In this document: piece after piece, positions 37,025 to 45,833 of the stretch
How positions within the stretch are numbered: position 1 is the first letter of the stretch
Layout: each line of letters begins with the position of its first letter
From: Flavobacterium sp. UBA2787
GTDB taxonomy: Bacteria; Bacteroidota; Bacteroidia; Flavobacteriales; Flavobacteriaceae
Reading direction: 5' to 3'
Length of the DNA: 64,000 nucleotides
Assembly: GCA_002352205.1 (NCBI GenBank)
Contig: DEHZ01000015.1
Coordinates: forward strand, 186,001-250,000
The notes under the pieces: generated by a model
Databases searched by the model: none
What the model saw: the letters and a program-made list of their open reading frames with translations, nothing else
Told to the model about the DNA's origin: nothing
Made by a program: the position numbers and the translations under genes

Positions 37025-38356
37025 ATGAAAACTGCAATTCCAATTAACAAAAAACTCTTTGATATTTATCTTCTTTTTACGAGAGAGCCTTTTGTGCAGT
37101 ACTTTTCGAAAGAATTGGAATTCTATTCTAATGGGAATGGTGGTCTATTAGGCCTAATTAGTTTAGATATTACAGATAACGACTACTATGGTTGTATTCT
37201 ATCAAGAGACAAATCAAAACAGTATAGAGCCGAACTGGTTACTGCAAGCGTAGAGACCATCGAAGAAATCAGAGATTGGATTGATGAAATGATGAGCAGT
37301 AACTCGATAGTGTTTCACGACAACAAGTATGAATACTTCGACCTTTTTCAAGACCTTAATAATGATAAAAATCAACACCCTAATTACAAGTTATTAAATT
37401 CCGGTATTGCTCTTTCTTCTGCTAAGGAAGCAGTAAAAGAAGTTTCCTATCATTACAAAGACATCGATGGAAATTTCATAGACCAATTTCAGTCAATTAA
37501 CGGATTCGATTCCAGAGTATGGGAACTTTTTTTATTTTGCTTTTTTAGAGAGCAATTTTTTTCATTTAAAAGGAACTTTAATGCTCCTGATTATATGATT
37601 GAAAAATTCAATCAGGAAATTGCTATAGAAGCGGTAATTGTAAGTAGGAAAACAGATTTGAAAGGTAAGCCAAAAAGACCTGATGAAATTCAAAAAAAAT
37701 TGGATAATGAAACCCCTTTACTTTTTGGAAATGCTTTGTTTGATAAAATGAAAAAGAAATATTGGGAAAAGGAACATGTAAAAGGCAAGCCATTTGTAAT
37801 AGCAATAGCCGATTTTCATGATACTATGTCGATGACATGGACCTTTAATGCTCTATCAGATTACCTTTATGGATATAGGTATGAATATTCACATGATAAA
37901 CAAGGAAAACTTATTATTAGACCTGTAAAGATTGGTAATTATAAAAAACCAAATGGAACTGAAGTACCAAGTGGTTTTTTCTTTCATCCAGATTCTGAAA
38001 ATGTCAGTGCGATAATTTTTTCTTCGTGTGGTACTTTATCAAAGTTTAACAGAATGGGTAAACAGGCTAAACTTGGAAGTGATGTTCCAATTTTAATCAG
38101 AATGGGTAGTTTTTATAATCACGAGCCAAATGCAGATAAAGCAAATATTATTTCATATAAAGTTGATGAAAACAGCAATGAGACTTGGTCAGAAGGTGTT
38201 GTGGTATTTCATAATCCAAATGCTAAAATCCCTTTGAATCCAGCATTTTTTGATGATAGAGTTGCCCAATGTTTCTTTGAAGACAATTTTATCCGTAGCA
38301 TAATGCCTAAATATTTTCCATATAATTCGTTTACACAAAATTTAATACCAAAATAA
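37025..38356 (+). CDS. Hypothetical protein, possibly nuclease-like
   Basis: 443 aa. The middle portion contains the strand-rich IAIEAVIVSRKTDLKGKPKR and KPFVIAIADFHDTMSMTW (near residues 198-270). A protein of this length with these segments is familiar to me as a widely distributed conserved hypothetical, but I cannot name a function. The first segment recalls a PD-(D/E)xK-type strand order without a clear catalytic set. SAIIFSSCGTLSKFNRMG near residue 325 may be part of a second domain. It follows the 172-aa gene closely and probably shares its transcript. Confidence 0.55.
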   Translation: MKTAIPINKKLFDIYLLFTREPFVQYFSKELEFYSNGNGGLLGLISLDITDNDYYGCILSRDKSKQYRAELVTASVETIEEIRDWIDEMMSSNSIVFHDNKYEYFDLFQDLNNDKNQHPNYKLLNSGIALSSAKEAVKEVSYHYKDIDGNFIDQFQSINGFDSRVWELFLFCFFREQFFSFKRNFNAPDYMIEKFNQEIAIEAVIVSRKTDLKGKPKRPDEIQKKLDNETPLLFGNALFDKMKKKYWEKEHVKGKPFVIAIADFHDTMSMTWTFNALSDYLYGYRYEYSHDKQGKLIIRPVKIGNYKKPNGTEVPSGFFFHPDSENVSAIIFSSCGTLSKFNRMGKQAKLGSDVPILIRMGSFYNHEPNADKANIISYKVDENSNETWSEGVVVFHNPNAKIPLNPAFFDDRVAQCFFEDNFIRSIMPKYFPYNSFTQNLIPK

Positions 38357-38420
38357 GAAAAAGAAAAAACAAAAAAATAGTATTAGGCAAGAGCAATTAT
38401 AAATCAAAGACAAATTATAT

Positions 38421-39023
38421 ATGATGAAACTAGAAAACACCTTACTAGAAACTCTTTTAAAAAAGCAAAAATATAAAAAGTCATTTTCTGAAATAGTGGA
38501 GAATTTTGAGGAGAAACTTGCCAATTTTGATCCTATAAATAATTGTATTGAAATTGAAAAGTATTTTAGTGTGGGAAATGTACCGACATCCATCAGAAAG
38601 AGACTATTAGCAGATAATGTTTTCAAATCCGAGGACATCTACACTTATGAAACCAAAGGTGGAAAAAACAAAACGGATGTAAAAGGGATTTATATTTTCA
38701 TCCATGAAAACACTCCAATATACATCGGAATATCAAGGAGGCTTATATATAGGACATTGCAACATTTACGAGGAAATAGTCACAATACATCTTCACTAGC
38801 ATACAATATAGGATTGATTAAATATGAAATTTCACAAGGAGAAAAGTATATTGGAAAGCGTAAAGAATTTGATTTTAATCACAATGTAACTCCTGCAAAA
38901 GATTTCCTATTCAAACAAAAAATAGCTTTCCTACCAATTGAAAACAGCGAAGAATTATATTTGTTTGAAATATTTTGTGCTATGAAACTCGGATGTTGGT
39001 TAAATAAATTTGAAACTCATTAA
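38421..39023 (+). CDS. GIY-YIG domain protein
   Basis: 200 aa. The C-terminal half carries GIYIFIHENTPIYIG (about residues 90-104), matching the GIY-x10-YIG nuclease signature, followed by RRLIYRTLQHL with the Arg and His expected of the fold. A downstream Glu (SEELYLFEIF, about residue 178) is positioned like the catalytic metal ligand. The N-terminal 80 residues are helical and unknown. It may be a stand-alone nuclease of a defence island or a remnant of a mobile element. Stop is TAA. Confidence 0.7.
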   Translation: MMKLENTLLETLLKKQKYKKSFSEIVENFEEKLANFDPINNCIEIEKYFSVGNVPTSIRKRLLADNVFKSEDIYTYETKGGKNKTDVKGIYIFIHENTPIYIGISRRLIYRTLQHLRGNSHNTSSLAYNIGLIKYEISQGEKYIGKRKEFDFNHNVTPAKDFLFKQKIAFLPIENSEELYLFEIFCAMKLGCWLNKFETH

Positions 39024-39198
39024 AATAATTTGAATGAAATTTTTATATTTGTAGTAGGTATTTTGGTATGCCTGCTCGTTCGTGCAAAGATTTCATCAAC
39101 CATTACTAGATAATATAACCTTCAGAGCTTATTATCCGACCAAAGTTTACGAACGCAAAATCTCAGGATAATAATCTTTGAAATAAAAGGATTATATT

Positions 39199-39657
39199 AT
39201 GAATACTATTGATTACTTCAAACTTCAAGCAAAAAATCTACACAAAGATTTTAAAACAAAAACTCCTGTTTTAGACAAAACGGCAACTTCTTTTCTATAC
39301 GAATACACACCCAAGTATTTTGACATAGAAATGGTTATTGCAGACTTTGACATTGACGAAGAAAATTTCAGTCTTATGAATGCTCAACATGTTATTGCAA
39401 AAATTGCAAACTTTGATAAGTGGGCATCGCTATTAAAAGCACCAACAGCAGAATTGGAGCTTGCGAAATTATTGTATGACCATCAAAATAGAATTGACCT
39501 CATGGGATGGCAATTTTACATTGCTGAAGCACAGACTATGAACGAAGACGAACTTGACGCTGAGATTCAAGTTGAGATATTTAAACAAGTTGTTGTCGAA
39601 GATAATATTTTTGATGATGTGGAAATAGAAAGCTATCTGTTGAAGCACTACGATTAA
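39199..39657 (+). CDS. Hypothetical acidic protein
   Basis: 152 aa, acidic (many Asp/Glu), no membrane segment and no recognised domain. It begins MNTIDYFKLQAKNLHKDFKT; this N-terminus and the mention of FDIEMVIADFDIDEENFSLM suggest a small helical cytoplasmic protein. A TAnnTTTG-type box (TATATTTG near 39043) lies about 150 bp upstream, with a short leader that contains a repeat of AGGATAATAATC/AGGATTATA. Likely a Bacteroidota accessory gene. Function unknown. Confidence 0.55.
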   Translation: MNTIDYFKLQAKNLHKDFKTKTPVLDKTATSFLYEYTPKYFDIEMVIADFDIDEENFSLMNAQHVIAKIANFDKWASLLKAPTAELELAKLLYDHQNRIDLMGWQFYIAEAQTMNEDELDAEIQVEIFKQVVVEDNIFDDVEIESYLLKHYD

Positions 39658-39817
39658 GGATTTTCAAAACTATGTACAACCTATCCGACTTTGAAATTAG
39701 GCTTCTAGAATAATAAAATCTCTTGATTTCTTCTTCATTTTGGTTATGCTGACCCAAATTTCAGTATAACTGAGAGCAAGATTATTTTTGATTAACTTTG
39801 TATAAATCAACCTTATT

Positions 39818-40147
39818 ATGAGCAAAGAAAAAGCAATTGAAAAATTACAGTCGATGGCAGATGAGCCAAAGGACAGTCTTAAGAAATTTTTAGCCAAGGA
39901 AATATTAACCCACGATGAGCCATTAGATTTCTTTTCGCTAGTTAAGAAATTCGGAATGGAAACCGTTTATCATTATGAGGATTTGGACGAGGAACAAATG
40001 CAGGAATTTTATAACACCTATTCCAAAGAAATTATTGAATTACAGGAAGAAAACAAAGTTCAACATCAAACCGATACCGAACGTAGTTGGTATGCTTTGG
40101 AAAAAATAACCGAAAAAATAAGCAAAGAGTTAGATTTGGAACGATAA
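39818..40147 (+). CDS. Hypothetical small acidic helical protein
   Basis: 109 aa, all helical and highly charged (Glu/Lys), with no recognised domain. A TAnnTTTG box (TAACTTTG near 39797) lies just upstream, consistent with a Bacteroidota promoter. Its TAA stop is only 7 bp from the TAA stop of the recoded recombinase gene on the opposite strand, so the boundary between standard-code and recoded DNA is extremely tight here. It is apparently complete. Confidence 0.55.
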   Translation: MSKEKAIEKLQSMADEPKDSLKKFLAKEILTHDEPLDFFSLVKKFGMETVYHYEDLDEEQMQEFYNTYSKEIIELQEENKVQHQTDTERSWYALEKITEKISKELDLER

Positions 40148-40154
40148 AAATTTA

Positions 40155-42095
40155 TTATTGGCTTGAAGAAATTCGAACATTATTTTGGCTCACTTCATCC
40201 AATCAATATAAAATTTCTTGTTGTGGTGTAAGACTGTGATGTTGGTCAAATAAATTCTTATTTACGCTATAGGAAAACTGAATAATTGGCTTCAGGACTG
40301 CGAAATCCATCTCTTTAACAATACTATTGACATGTTCGAAATTCTCCCGATTATCTCCATTATCTGTGGTAAACACCCTATCTAATGATGACTTAGCCTT
40401 GAATACAACTTGCTTTTCGGGTGTTATAATCATGTTCGAAAACAGCAAAGAAGTAATTTTTCTCTTTCGAACATAAGGGGCATTATCATACATCTTGTTC
40501 ATTTTATCAAGTCATCGAAGAAATCAATCAAGTTCCAATATAGTGTTTCTGTGATTAACAGAGAGTTTACCCAGTTCGTTCTGTAAATAATCAATTTGAC
40601 TCTCATACTTTTGTATATCATTTTGATATACTTTTTTTTGAAATTCATCAGGATTATTCTGCCTGTTAAAATTTCTTGCATAATTTTCCATTAAAGAACT
40701 AACATGATTAATCTGAAGTTGTAATTTTCTCCTTGTTTCATTTATACTTTTCATTGTACGGTCATATTCTTTAATTTGGAATTCCCTGTATTGTTCATAA
40801 TTGTTTTCGTTGATTTGGAAAGATTTCTTGAGAAAGTTGGAGACTATCCTAATAAGTTCATCTCAACGAAAAGAAAGTTGTTTGTGGTCAATTTTTATAC
40901 CAGTTAACTTATAATTAATCTGATGAGGTTTAACGACATCTTTCAGGGTTGCATTGGGATTGTTTACTTTTAGTTTTTCTAGTGCTTTACGATGCCTTTT
41001 AGGATTAGGCAATTCAAAAACAAACCCATGTGTCCCATTATATTGTATAAACTGATTTGGAAATAACTTTATCTCATCATATTCATCAATAGTTTTGTAT
41101 GACCTCAAAGAAACGGGGTTTACTAGTAAATGCCTATCCAATAATACTTGATGTTCTTCTTCTGTAATGAGCGGCTGATAATGTGGGTTTGCTCCGTCAC
41201 GTAAATCAATCTCATTGTTACCACTAATGAGTATTCCATAATAAAAAGGGTCTAGCCAAATTCTGTACAATCATTTTACGTTGAGTTTAGATTCCCTGTT
41301 TTTGTTTTTAAATTTTCTTTTATATCCTGTCGAGATAATATATTTCCCAATAGTTTCGTCTGTTTGGTTCTCATGTATTTTTCTTCTGAATGCTTCTTTC
41401 CAAACATCAAAGTATTCGGGGTCGGGTTCGTGATATTTTCCTTCATTGATTATATATCCGTATTTATGCTTACCATCTGCCTGACCTCTTTCATTAACCC
41501 CCAACTTTCCACGCCCGATATTTTTACTAAGAACATCCGAGTAATTGTAAGAGATTACAAAATTGATTCATAGTATCATCCTTCCGTTTTCATTGTTCTC
41601 AAAGGTAAAGTTGGTATATTGTACATCTAAGTAGTTTTGATCTATCAGCTGAACCAACTCTCCACTTTCTACAAGATTTCTAGCGTGCCTATCAGGAGCA
41701 TAACTAAGTATTCATTTGATTTTTCATCTCTTTACCAAGCTAATGAGTTTGCTTCGTAGTGGTCTGTTGTTTGGCGTTTTAGCCGATTTTTGTTCCACAA
41801 CATAAAACAAGCCTTTGGCTCTTTCCAATATGGACTGTTCATAAGAACCTTTGCATTCACTATTCCGTCTTTGAAAACTTTCATCACGGAAAAATTCATC
41901 AGTTAATTCATTGTGATGTGCTACACTCAACTTTTTTTGTTCGGCATAATCCAAACAAGACCTTAATTGGTCTAAAAGACTTTGCTTTTGTCCATCACTG
42001 CTTTCTTCTCTAGATTTTCTGCAATAAATGACATACTTTATATGATCCCTATCCAATATAGGGTTCTTCGTTGAGACTCTTTTATTTTTGAGCAT
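40155..42095 (-). CDS. Large serine recombinase, TGA read as glycine (8 in-frame TGA)
   Basis: 646 aa when TGA is translated. The frame runs from ATG 42095 to TAA 40155 with TGA codons at 41724, 41712, 41568, 41271, 40863, 40524, 40512 and 40203 and no TAA or TAG. The resolvase domain is at the start: YVIYCRKSREESSDGQKQS with the catalytic Ser in CRKS, then KIK-TGA-ILSYAPDRHARN and GRMIL-TGA-INFVISYNYSDVLS. In both, families have Gly at the TGA site. The recombinase domain follows (GRGKLGVNERGQADGKH, NVK-TGA-LYRIWLDPFYYG), and the C-terminus is a long coiled coil. It would catalyse integration or excision of the element. In a standard-code host it is cut after about 123 residues. It is convergent with the gene to its left. 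Confidence 0.9.
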
Positions 42096-42186
42096 TTCGA
42101 TATATAAAATGTAAATGTTCGATTTAGATAAATTTATTATACAGATATGGTTTAAAATTGCAAATTATAATCGAACATTTAAGCTA

Positions 42187-42216
42187 CAAAAAAAGCTACC
42201 TCGTTTTTGAGGTAGC
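42187..42216 (-). terminator. Rho-independent terminator (minus strand)
   Basis: Stem GCTACCTC (42195-42202) pairs with GAGGTAGC (42209-42216), followed on the minus strand by seven T. The TAG stop of the preceding 73-aa recoded gene lies inside the stem. Confidence 0.8.
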
Positions 42217-42417
42217 TTCAGTTTCTTTTTCAATTTGCTCAATTATCCGCAGGAGTTCGGATAAAATCTGTCATTCAGAAATATTCTCTTTATTCTCTTT
42301 ATCAAACTCCAATCTAAATCAGGTAATAATAAAGTTTTTATTTCCAAAAGGTTTCTGTTTTTCTAGTGATTGAACGGTTCATGAGGATTTTACTTGGCTT
42401 TTTATTTTTCTCTTCAT
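42196..42417 (-). CDS. Small protein, TGA read as glycine (3 in-frame TGA)
   Basis: 73 aa, ATG 42417 to TAG 42196, with TGA codons at 42379, 42319 and 42271. It reads MKRKIKSQVKSS-G-TVQSLE, then FIIT-G-FRLEFDKENKEN, and ends in a helical acidic segment (LRIIEQIEKETEA). No family recognised; it is basic at the start and acidic at the end, like small DNA-binding or antitoxin-type proteins. It sits between the methylase and the recombinase on the same strand, 27 bp from the former. The clean continuation through three TGA and the terminator overlapping its stop support it as a real gene. Confidence 0.65.
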
Positions 42418-42444
42418 TTTTGTTTTTACAGGATAAAAACCAAA

Positions 42445-43269
42445 CTATATTGGATAATTAGCCACAAGTACTTCTTTTTTTCTTCTGACAGTTCAGCCGT
42501 TTGTGTTGTGACTGGCCGATAATGGCTTGTCAAAAGTTTTAACATACCAATTATGCTTTTTGATAAACTCATCTAGAATTTCAGAAGGATAATTAGATAA
42601 CAGGAATTTTCATTTCACGTTTGCCAACACTTCCAAATCACGAATAAAATGTTCTTTTTCATAACCTCCGTAGTGTCATTGGTTTGTTCAGATATAAGGC
42701 GGGTCGCAATAGATGAATGCATCAATTCTGTCTCTACTTTGAATAACCTTATAAGCATCATTTTGTTCAATTTGGGTATGGCGAAGTCTTTCCATTAAAT
42801 CAATTCCAAACATCTCAACTTTGTTTTTAAATACTTGGGATGACCTTTTTTCCTTGTCGTATCATCGGCTACCAATTTTATTCAGAAAGCCTTGATTGGT
42901 TACGACATAAAATGCTCGTGCTTGAATGACTTTATCATCTGCAAACAACCAAGGGCAATCATAAATCAGCAATGCTTTTCTGTAGGTTTCTCTACTGTGG
43001 AGCGTATCCTTGATTTTCTTTTCAAGTTCACTTCAATTGTTTTTCAATACCTGATAGAAGTTAATCACGTTCATGTTTACATCATTAATAACTTCACACT
43101 TGGCAGGTTTCTTTGCTCGATATAGACTTCCTCATCAAAAGAACGGCTCAATGTAAATGTTGTGTTCGGGTATAAGCGGAAGAATATGTTTAAGCATATT
43201 CTGTTTTCAACCGTAATAAGATATAGGTGTTTTTAGTAGTACGTTGGGGTTGTTTGAGTTTTTATTCAT
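42445..43269 (-). CDS. D12-class DNA adenine methyltransferase, TGA read as glycine (9 in-frame TGA)
   Basis: 274 aa, ATG 43269 to TAG 42445. The D12 motif I region reads TPISYYG-TGA-K (43207), then YIEPFF-TGA-TGA-GS (43135, 43132). In this family these positions are YYGGK and PFFGGG, so all three TGA stand on invariant glycines. The catalytic DPPY motif is at 42694-42705, followed by I-TGA-TNQ-TGA-HYGGY. Further TGA are at 43033, 42862, 42610 and 42493. The enzyme would methylate the N6 of adenine (Dam-like), probably protecting the element or regulating it. The reading frame has no other interruption. Under the standard code it ends after about 20 residues. Confidence 0.93.
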
Positions 43270-43362
43270 TTTATTTTTTAAGAATATAAAATATGTTGAA
43301 TATTTGATTGTCAAATGAAAATGGCTCGTAAAAAACAAGCCATTAGTAATGTGGAAAAGGAT

Positions 43363-43758
43363 TTAAGAATTCTTATCCTTTCCAATTAGTTCTTTCTTCT
43401 CGGTAGTGTTTTGTGGTTTTGCTTTCTCATTAGATTGAGATTCCGGATTTTCCTTAACCGTTTCTTTGTTCTCTACCGGTGCGGAGATTACCTCCTTGCT
43501 CCACTTGTTGGTAACATAAGAAATGATACTAAAATCATCCCCAATCACTCTAAGTAAATCTGCATTTTCCATATCCACCAACTGATATCCTTCAGGGATA
43601 TTCCCATCATAAATATGGTTGATGATCTCGATGAGTTCCTTTCTTGAAAAGTACTTCAACAAATCGGGTGAGATTTGTTTGATGTTGTTTTCTTCTTTTG
43701 CTCTGTTTTTTAGCATCAATGAGAAAAGTTTCATTAATGCCCATTTTTGTTTTTCCAT
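43363..43758 (-). CDS. Accessory protein, duplicated-family member (131 aa)
   Basis: 131 aa from ATG 43758 (MEKQKWALMKLF), preferred over an upstream TTG. The central part, SRKELIEIINHIYDGNIPEGY and LLRVIGDDFSIISYVTNKW, is clearly paralogous to the middle of the 201-aa protein encoded at 44725-45330 (TKDDLMDIAKWLY..., LLEAIGDDFHILSFEIEQ). The C-terminus is a low-complexity Lys/Glu/Asn tail. Glycine codons are all GGN and the stop is TAA, unlike the recoded gene next door. Function unknown; typical of small plasmid or conjugative-element genes. Confidence 0.65.
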   Translation of the reverse strand: MEKQKWALMKLFSLMLKNRAKEENNIKQISPDLLKYFSRKELIEIINHIYDGNIPEGYQLVDMENADLLRVIGDDFSIISYVTNKWSKEVISAPVENKETVKENPESQSNEKAKPQNTTEKKELIGKDKNS

Positions 43759-43796
43759 AATGGTTTGATTTAAATATTTAATTTTTGTTTTACTTT

Positions 43797-43997
43797 TTAC
43801 TGTGGTAATCTCCAAAGTCCTCTCACTTTGGAATTTTCTTCAGTTATTGTTTCTTCTTTTTCTATAAGTTCCCTGCGGACTTTTTCGGCTTCTTCTTTTG
43901 TTTGGTAATACGGTTTTGGAACTGTATAAACCCAATCAAAATTGCCTTTGCTATCCGATAGAGAAACTATGTAAACAGGAATCATTTCGTTTGCCAT
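43797..43997 (-). CDS. Small accessory protein (66 aa), paralogous to the end of the 201-aa protein
   Basis: 66 aa. IPVYIVSLSDSKGNFDWVYT and YYQTKEEAEKVRRELIEKEE parallel the C-terminus of the neighbouring 201-aa protein (VPVFGIYDSSVSEEDKYFVT, FFTTKEEATQALSEMIKTG). The ancestor was therefore probably one protein that is fused in one copy and split in the other. It ends in TAA. It sits between the 84-aa and 131-aa genes in a single minus-strand run. Function unknown. Confidence 0.6.
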   Translation of the reverse strand: MANEMIPVYIVSLSDSKGNFDWVYTVPKPYYQTKEEAEKVRRELIEKEETITEENSKVRGLWRLPQ

Positions 43998-44008
43998 ATT
44001 TTTTCTTT

Positions 44009-44263
44009 TTATTGAATTAAACCATCCAAACCGAGCCTTTTATAGATTTCCATGTTGTGGTCAAATGCACCTTTACAACGATGGTTTGGCTCACGGTTCT
44101 TGCCTTCTGTTACATGACAAATCTGATGTGCTTTAAATAAGGTTCTTTTGATTACTTCATTAGCAAGAGGCATATCCTGATAAAATCCTTGACCATTAGG
44201 TTTGAATGGACAGGTCTTGCAATGTGAAGTCATTACAGGAAGTCGCTCAGGGTCTATTTTCAT
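44009..44263 (-). CDS. Small Cys-rich protein (84 aa), probable metal binder
   Basis: 84 aa. HCKTCPFKPNGQGFYQ near residue 15 gives CxxC, followed by HQICHVTEG and HRCKGAFDH, so four Cys and several His could bind zinc or an Fe-S cluster. It lies 1 bp after the 141-aa gene and 11 bp before the 66-aa gene, in a tightly packed minus-strand run. Proteins of this kind are common on phages and plasmids, but no function is assigned. Standard code throughout. Confidence 0.6.
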   Translation of the reverse strand: MKIDPERLPVMTSHCKTCPFKPNGQGFYQDMPLANEVIKRTLFKAHQICHVTEGKNREPNHRCKGAFDHNMEIYKRLGLDGLIQ

Positions 44264-44264
44264 A

Positions 44265-44690
44265 TTATTTTAGCCAAATTTTTGTAGCCTTATCAAAACC
44301 AACCCGTTGATTATTTTGATCATAGCCTCTTGTGGCAAGTTCATACCTGATTAGTTTTTCAACAGGAATTTTACCCGCTAGAATAAAACGCAGGATTTCT
44401 CCATGAGTAGACGAGAACAGTCCAATCATTTCTTCCCAATGATGCAATGGGTTTACAATGGTACGTATTGCCTCAATCTGCTCGTAGGTCATTTCACAAT
44501 AGTCATTTGGTATTGGAATAAGACTGGATTTTCTCCTGCCTTTTGTTTCCACCACATTGTACCAATGAGCTTTCTTATCCTGAATGACCCCATAGCTTCT
44601 TTCATCAATACGGTACTTGAAGTTCATCCATAGTGCAACGTCGATGGCTCTTTGCAGGGAAGGATGTGATTTATTGATTTCACTTTCCAT
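44265..44690 (-). CDS. Accessory protein (141 aa), paralogue of the 150-aa protein
   Basis: 141 aa. The segments RAIDVALWMNFKYRIDERSY and IPVEKLIRYELATRGYDQNN, then VGFDKATKIW, are repeated almost exactly in the protein encoded at 45355-45807 (IPVEKLIRFELANRGFDQNN, VGFDKAKEIW). The two are a recent duplication. All-helical with Trp/His residues (HHWEEMIGLF). No family known. Located in the minus-strand run of small genes. Stop TAA; no TGA in frame. Confidence 0.65.
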   Translation of the reverse strand: MESEINKSHPSLQRAIDVALWMNFKYRIDERSYGVIQDKKAHWYNVVETKGRRKSSLIPIPNDYCEMTYEQIEAIRTIVNPLHHWEEMIGLFSSTHGEILRFILAGKIPVEKLIRYELATRGYDQNNQRVGFDKATKIWLK

Positions 44691-44724
44691 AGATTTTAAT
44701 TTTAATTAAAGATTAATTCCTTTT

Positions 44725-45330
44725 TTACAGCATCATTACTTTTGCTTCTCCTTTTTTGAGTTGCCCTGTTTTAATCATTTCCGATAAAGCTTGTGTTGCT
44801 TCTTCTTTGGTTGTAAAGAACTTGGGCGGTGGAGTGGTAACAAAATATTTATCCTCTTCACTGACAGAACTATCATAGATACCAAACACAGGAACAGGAT
44901 TGCCTGCCTTATGAGATAAAACTCTGTAATTTGAATAATCATATTCGTCCCACTCAGCAATAGGTTTATCTCTCAAATAATGGCTTTCTTGCCCTAACTG
45001 TTCTAAGGTTTTAAAAACACTTTGAGGAGTGATTTTTGTGCTTTCATATAATTCCAGCATAGCTTGTTCAATTTCAAAGGATAGAATATGAAAATCATCT
45101 CCGATGGCTTCCAAGAGTGCTTCTTTATCCATTTCATCAAATGTTAACCACTCGGGTACTGTAGGAACATATAACCACTTGGCAATGTCCATCAGGTCAT
45201 CTTTGGTGTAAATTTTAAGCCAAACTTTATCCATCGTTCCGACTTCATCAGTTTCCATTCTCTGCTTGAGTTTTCTGAGGAAGTACTGAACCACCAAGCG
45301 TCTTTTTGTTTTTGTTTGTATTTTTTTCAT
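44725..45330 (-). CDS. Accessory protein (201 aa), fused counterpart of the 131-aa and 66-aa proteins
   Basis: 201 aa. Three parts: a basic N-terminus (KTKRRLVVQYFLRKLKQR), a middle IGDDFHILSF-containing region paralogous to the 131-aa protein, and a C-terminal strand-rich piece paralogous to the 66-aa protein. This shows a duplicated cassette in which the domain order is preserved but one copy is split. It follows the 150-aa gene by 24 bp on the same strand. Function unknown. Standard code throughout. Confidence 0.65.
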   Translation of the reverse strand: MKKIQTKTKRRLVVQYFLRKLKQRMETDEVGTMDKVWLKIYTKDDLMDIAKWLYVPTVPEWLTFDEMDKEALLEAIGDDFHILSFEIEQAMLELYESTKITPQSVFKTLEQLGQESHYLRDKPIAEWDEYDYSNYRVLSHKAGNPVPVFGIYDSSVSEEDKYFVTTPPPKFFTTKEEATQALSEMIKTGQLKKGEAKVMML

Positions 45331-45354
45331 GAGAATTAAAGTTTTGTTTTTAAA

Positions 45355-45807
45355 TTATGAATTATTCAAGTTTTCATTTTGCCAAATCTCTTTGGCTTTA
45401 TCAAATCCGACCCATTGATTGTTTTGGTCAAACCCACGGTTAGCCAATTCAAAGCGGATAAGTTTTTCTACAGGAATCTGATACAGCAGTATAAAGCGGA
45501 GCAGTTCTCCTTCCATCACGGAAAACTTACCGAGTAAATTTTCCCAATGCTCATGAATGTAGGATTCCTTAGCAATAGCTTGTAGCCTTTCATAGGAAAG
45601 GTTTTTGTAATCTTTGGTTAGGGGATAAAAGTTAGAGTCCAATTCCATATCCTGTGCGGTCTGCAAATCTGAAACAGCATAGTTGTCTTCGGGTCCATCA
45701 TAGACCACAAATTGTTTTTTTGTGTTTCTGTATTCAAATTGCAACCAAACCGCCCTGTCAATGGCATTGTCAAGTTCGTTGTAGAATTCCAAAATGTTTT
45801 GTTTCAT
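45355..45807 (-). CDS. Accessory protein (150 aa), paralogue of the 141-aa protein
   Basis: 150 aa, with the duplicated motifs described for the 141-aa protein: DRAVWLQFEYRNTKK, PVEKLIRFELANRGFDQNN, VGFDKAKEIW. Strongly helical, no domain recognised. It is second in the minus-strand run behind the 74-aa gene, with a leader ending AAAACAAAACC before the ATG that is shared in style with neighbouring genes. Standard code, stop TAA. Confidence 0.65.
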   Translation of the reverse strand: MKQNILEFYNELDNAIDRAVWLQFEYRNTKKQFVVYDGPEDNYAVSDLQTAQDMELDSNFYPLTKDYKNLSYERLQAIAKESYIHEHWENLLGKFSVMEGELLRFILLYQIPVEKLIRFELANRGFDQNNQWVGFDKAKEIWQNENLNNS

Positions 45808-45833
45808 GGTTTTGTTTTTGAGTTAAAATGTTT

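Noticed and set aside
40155-43269. Serial TGA interruptions as ordinary pseudogene decay
   Set aside because: Every interruption is TGA, never TAA or TAG and never a frameshift, over hundreds of codons. Motifs stay intact around them and TGA falls on conserved Gly.
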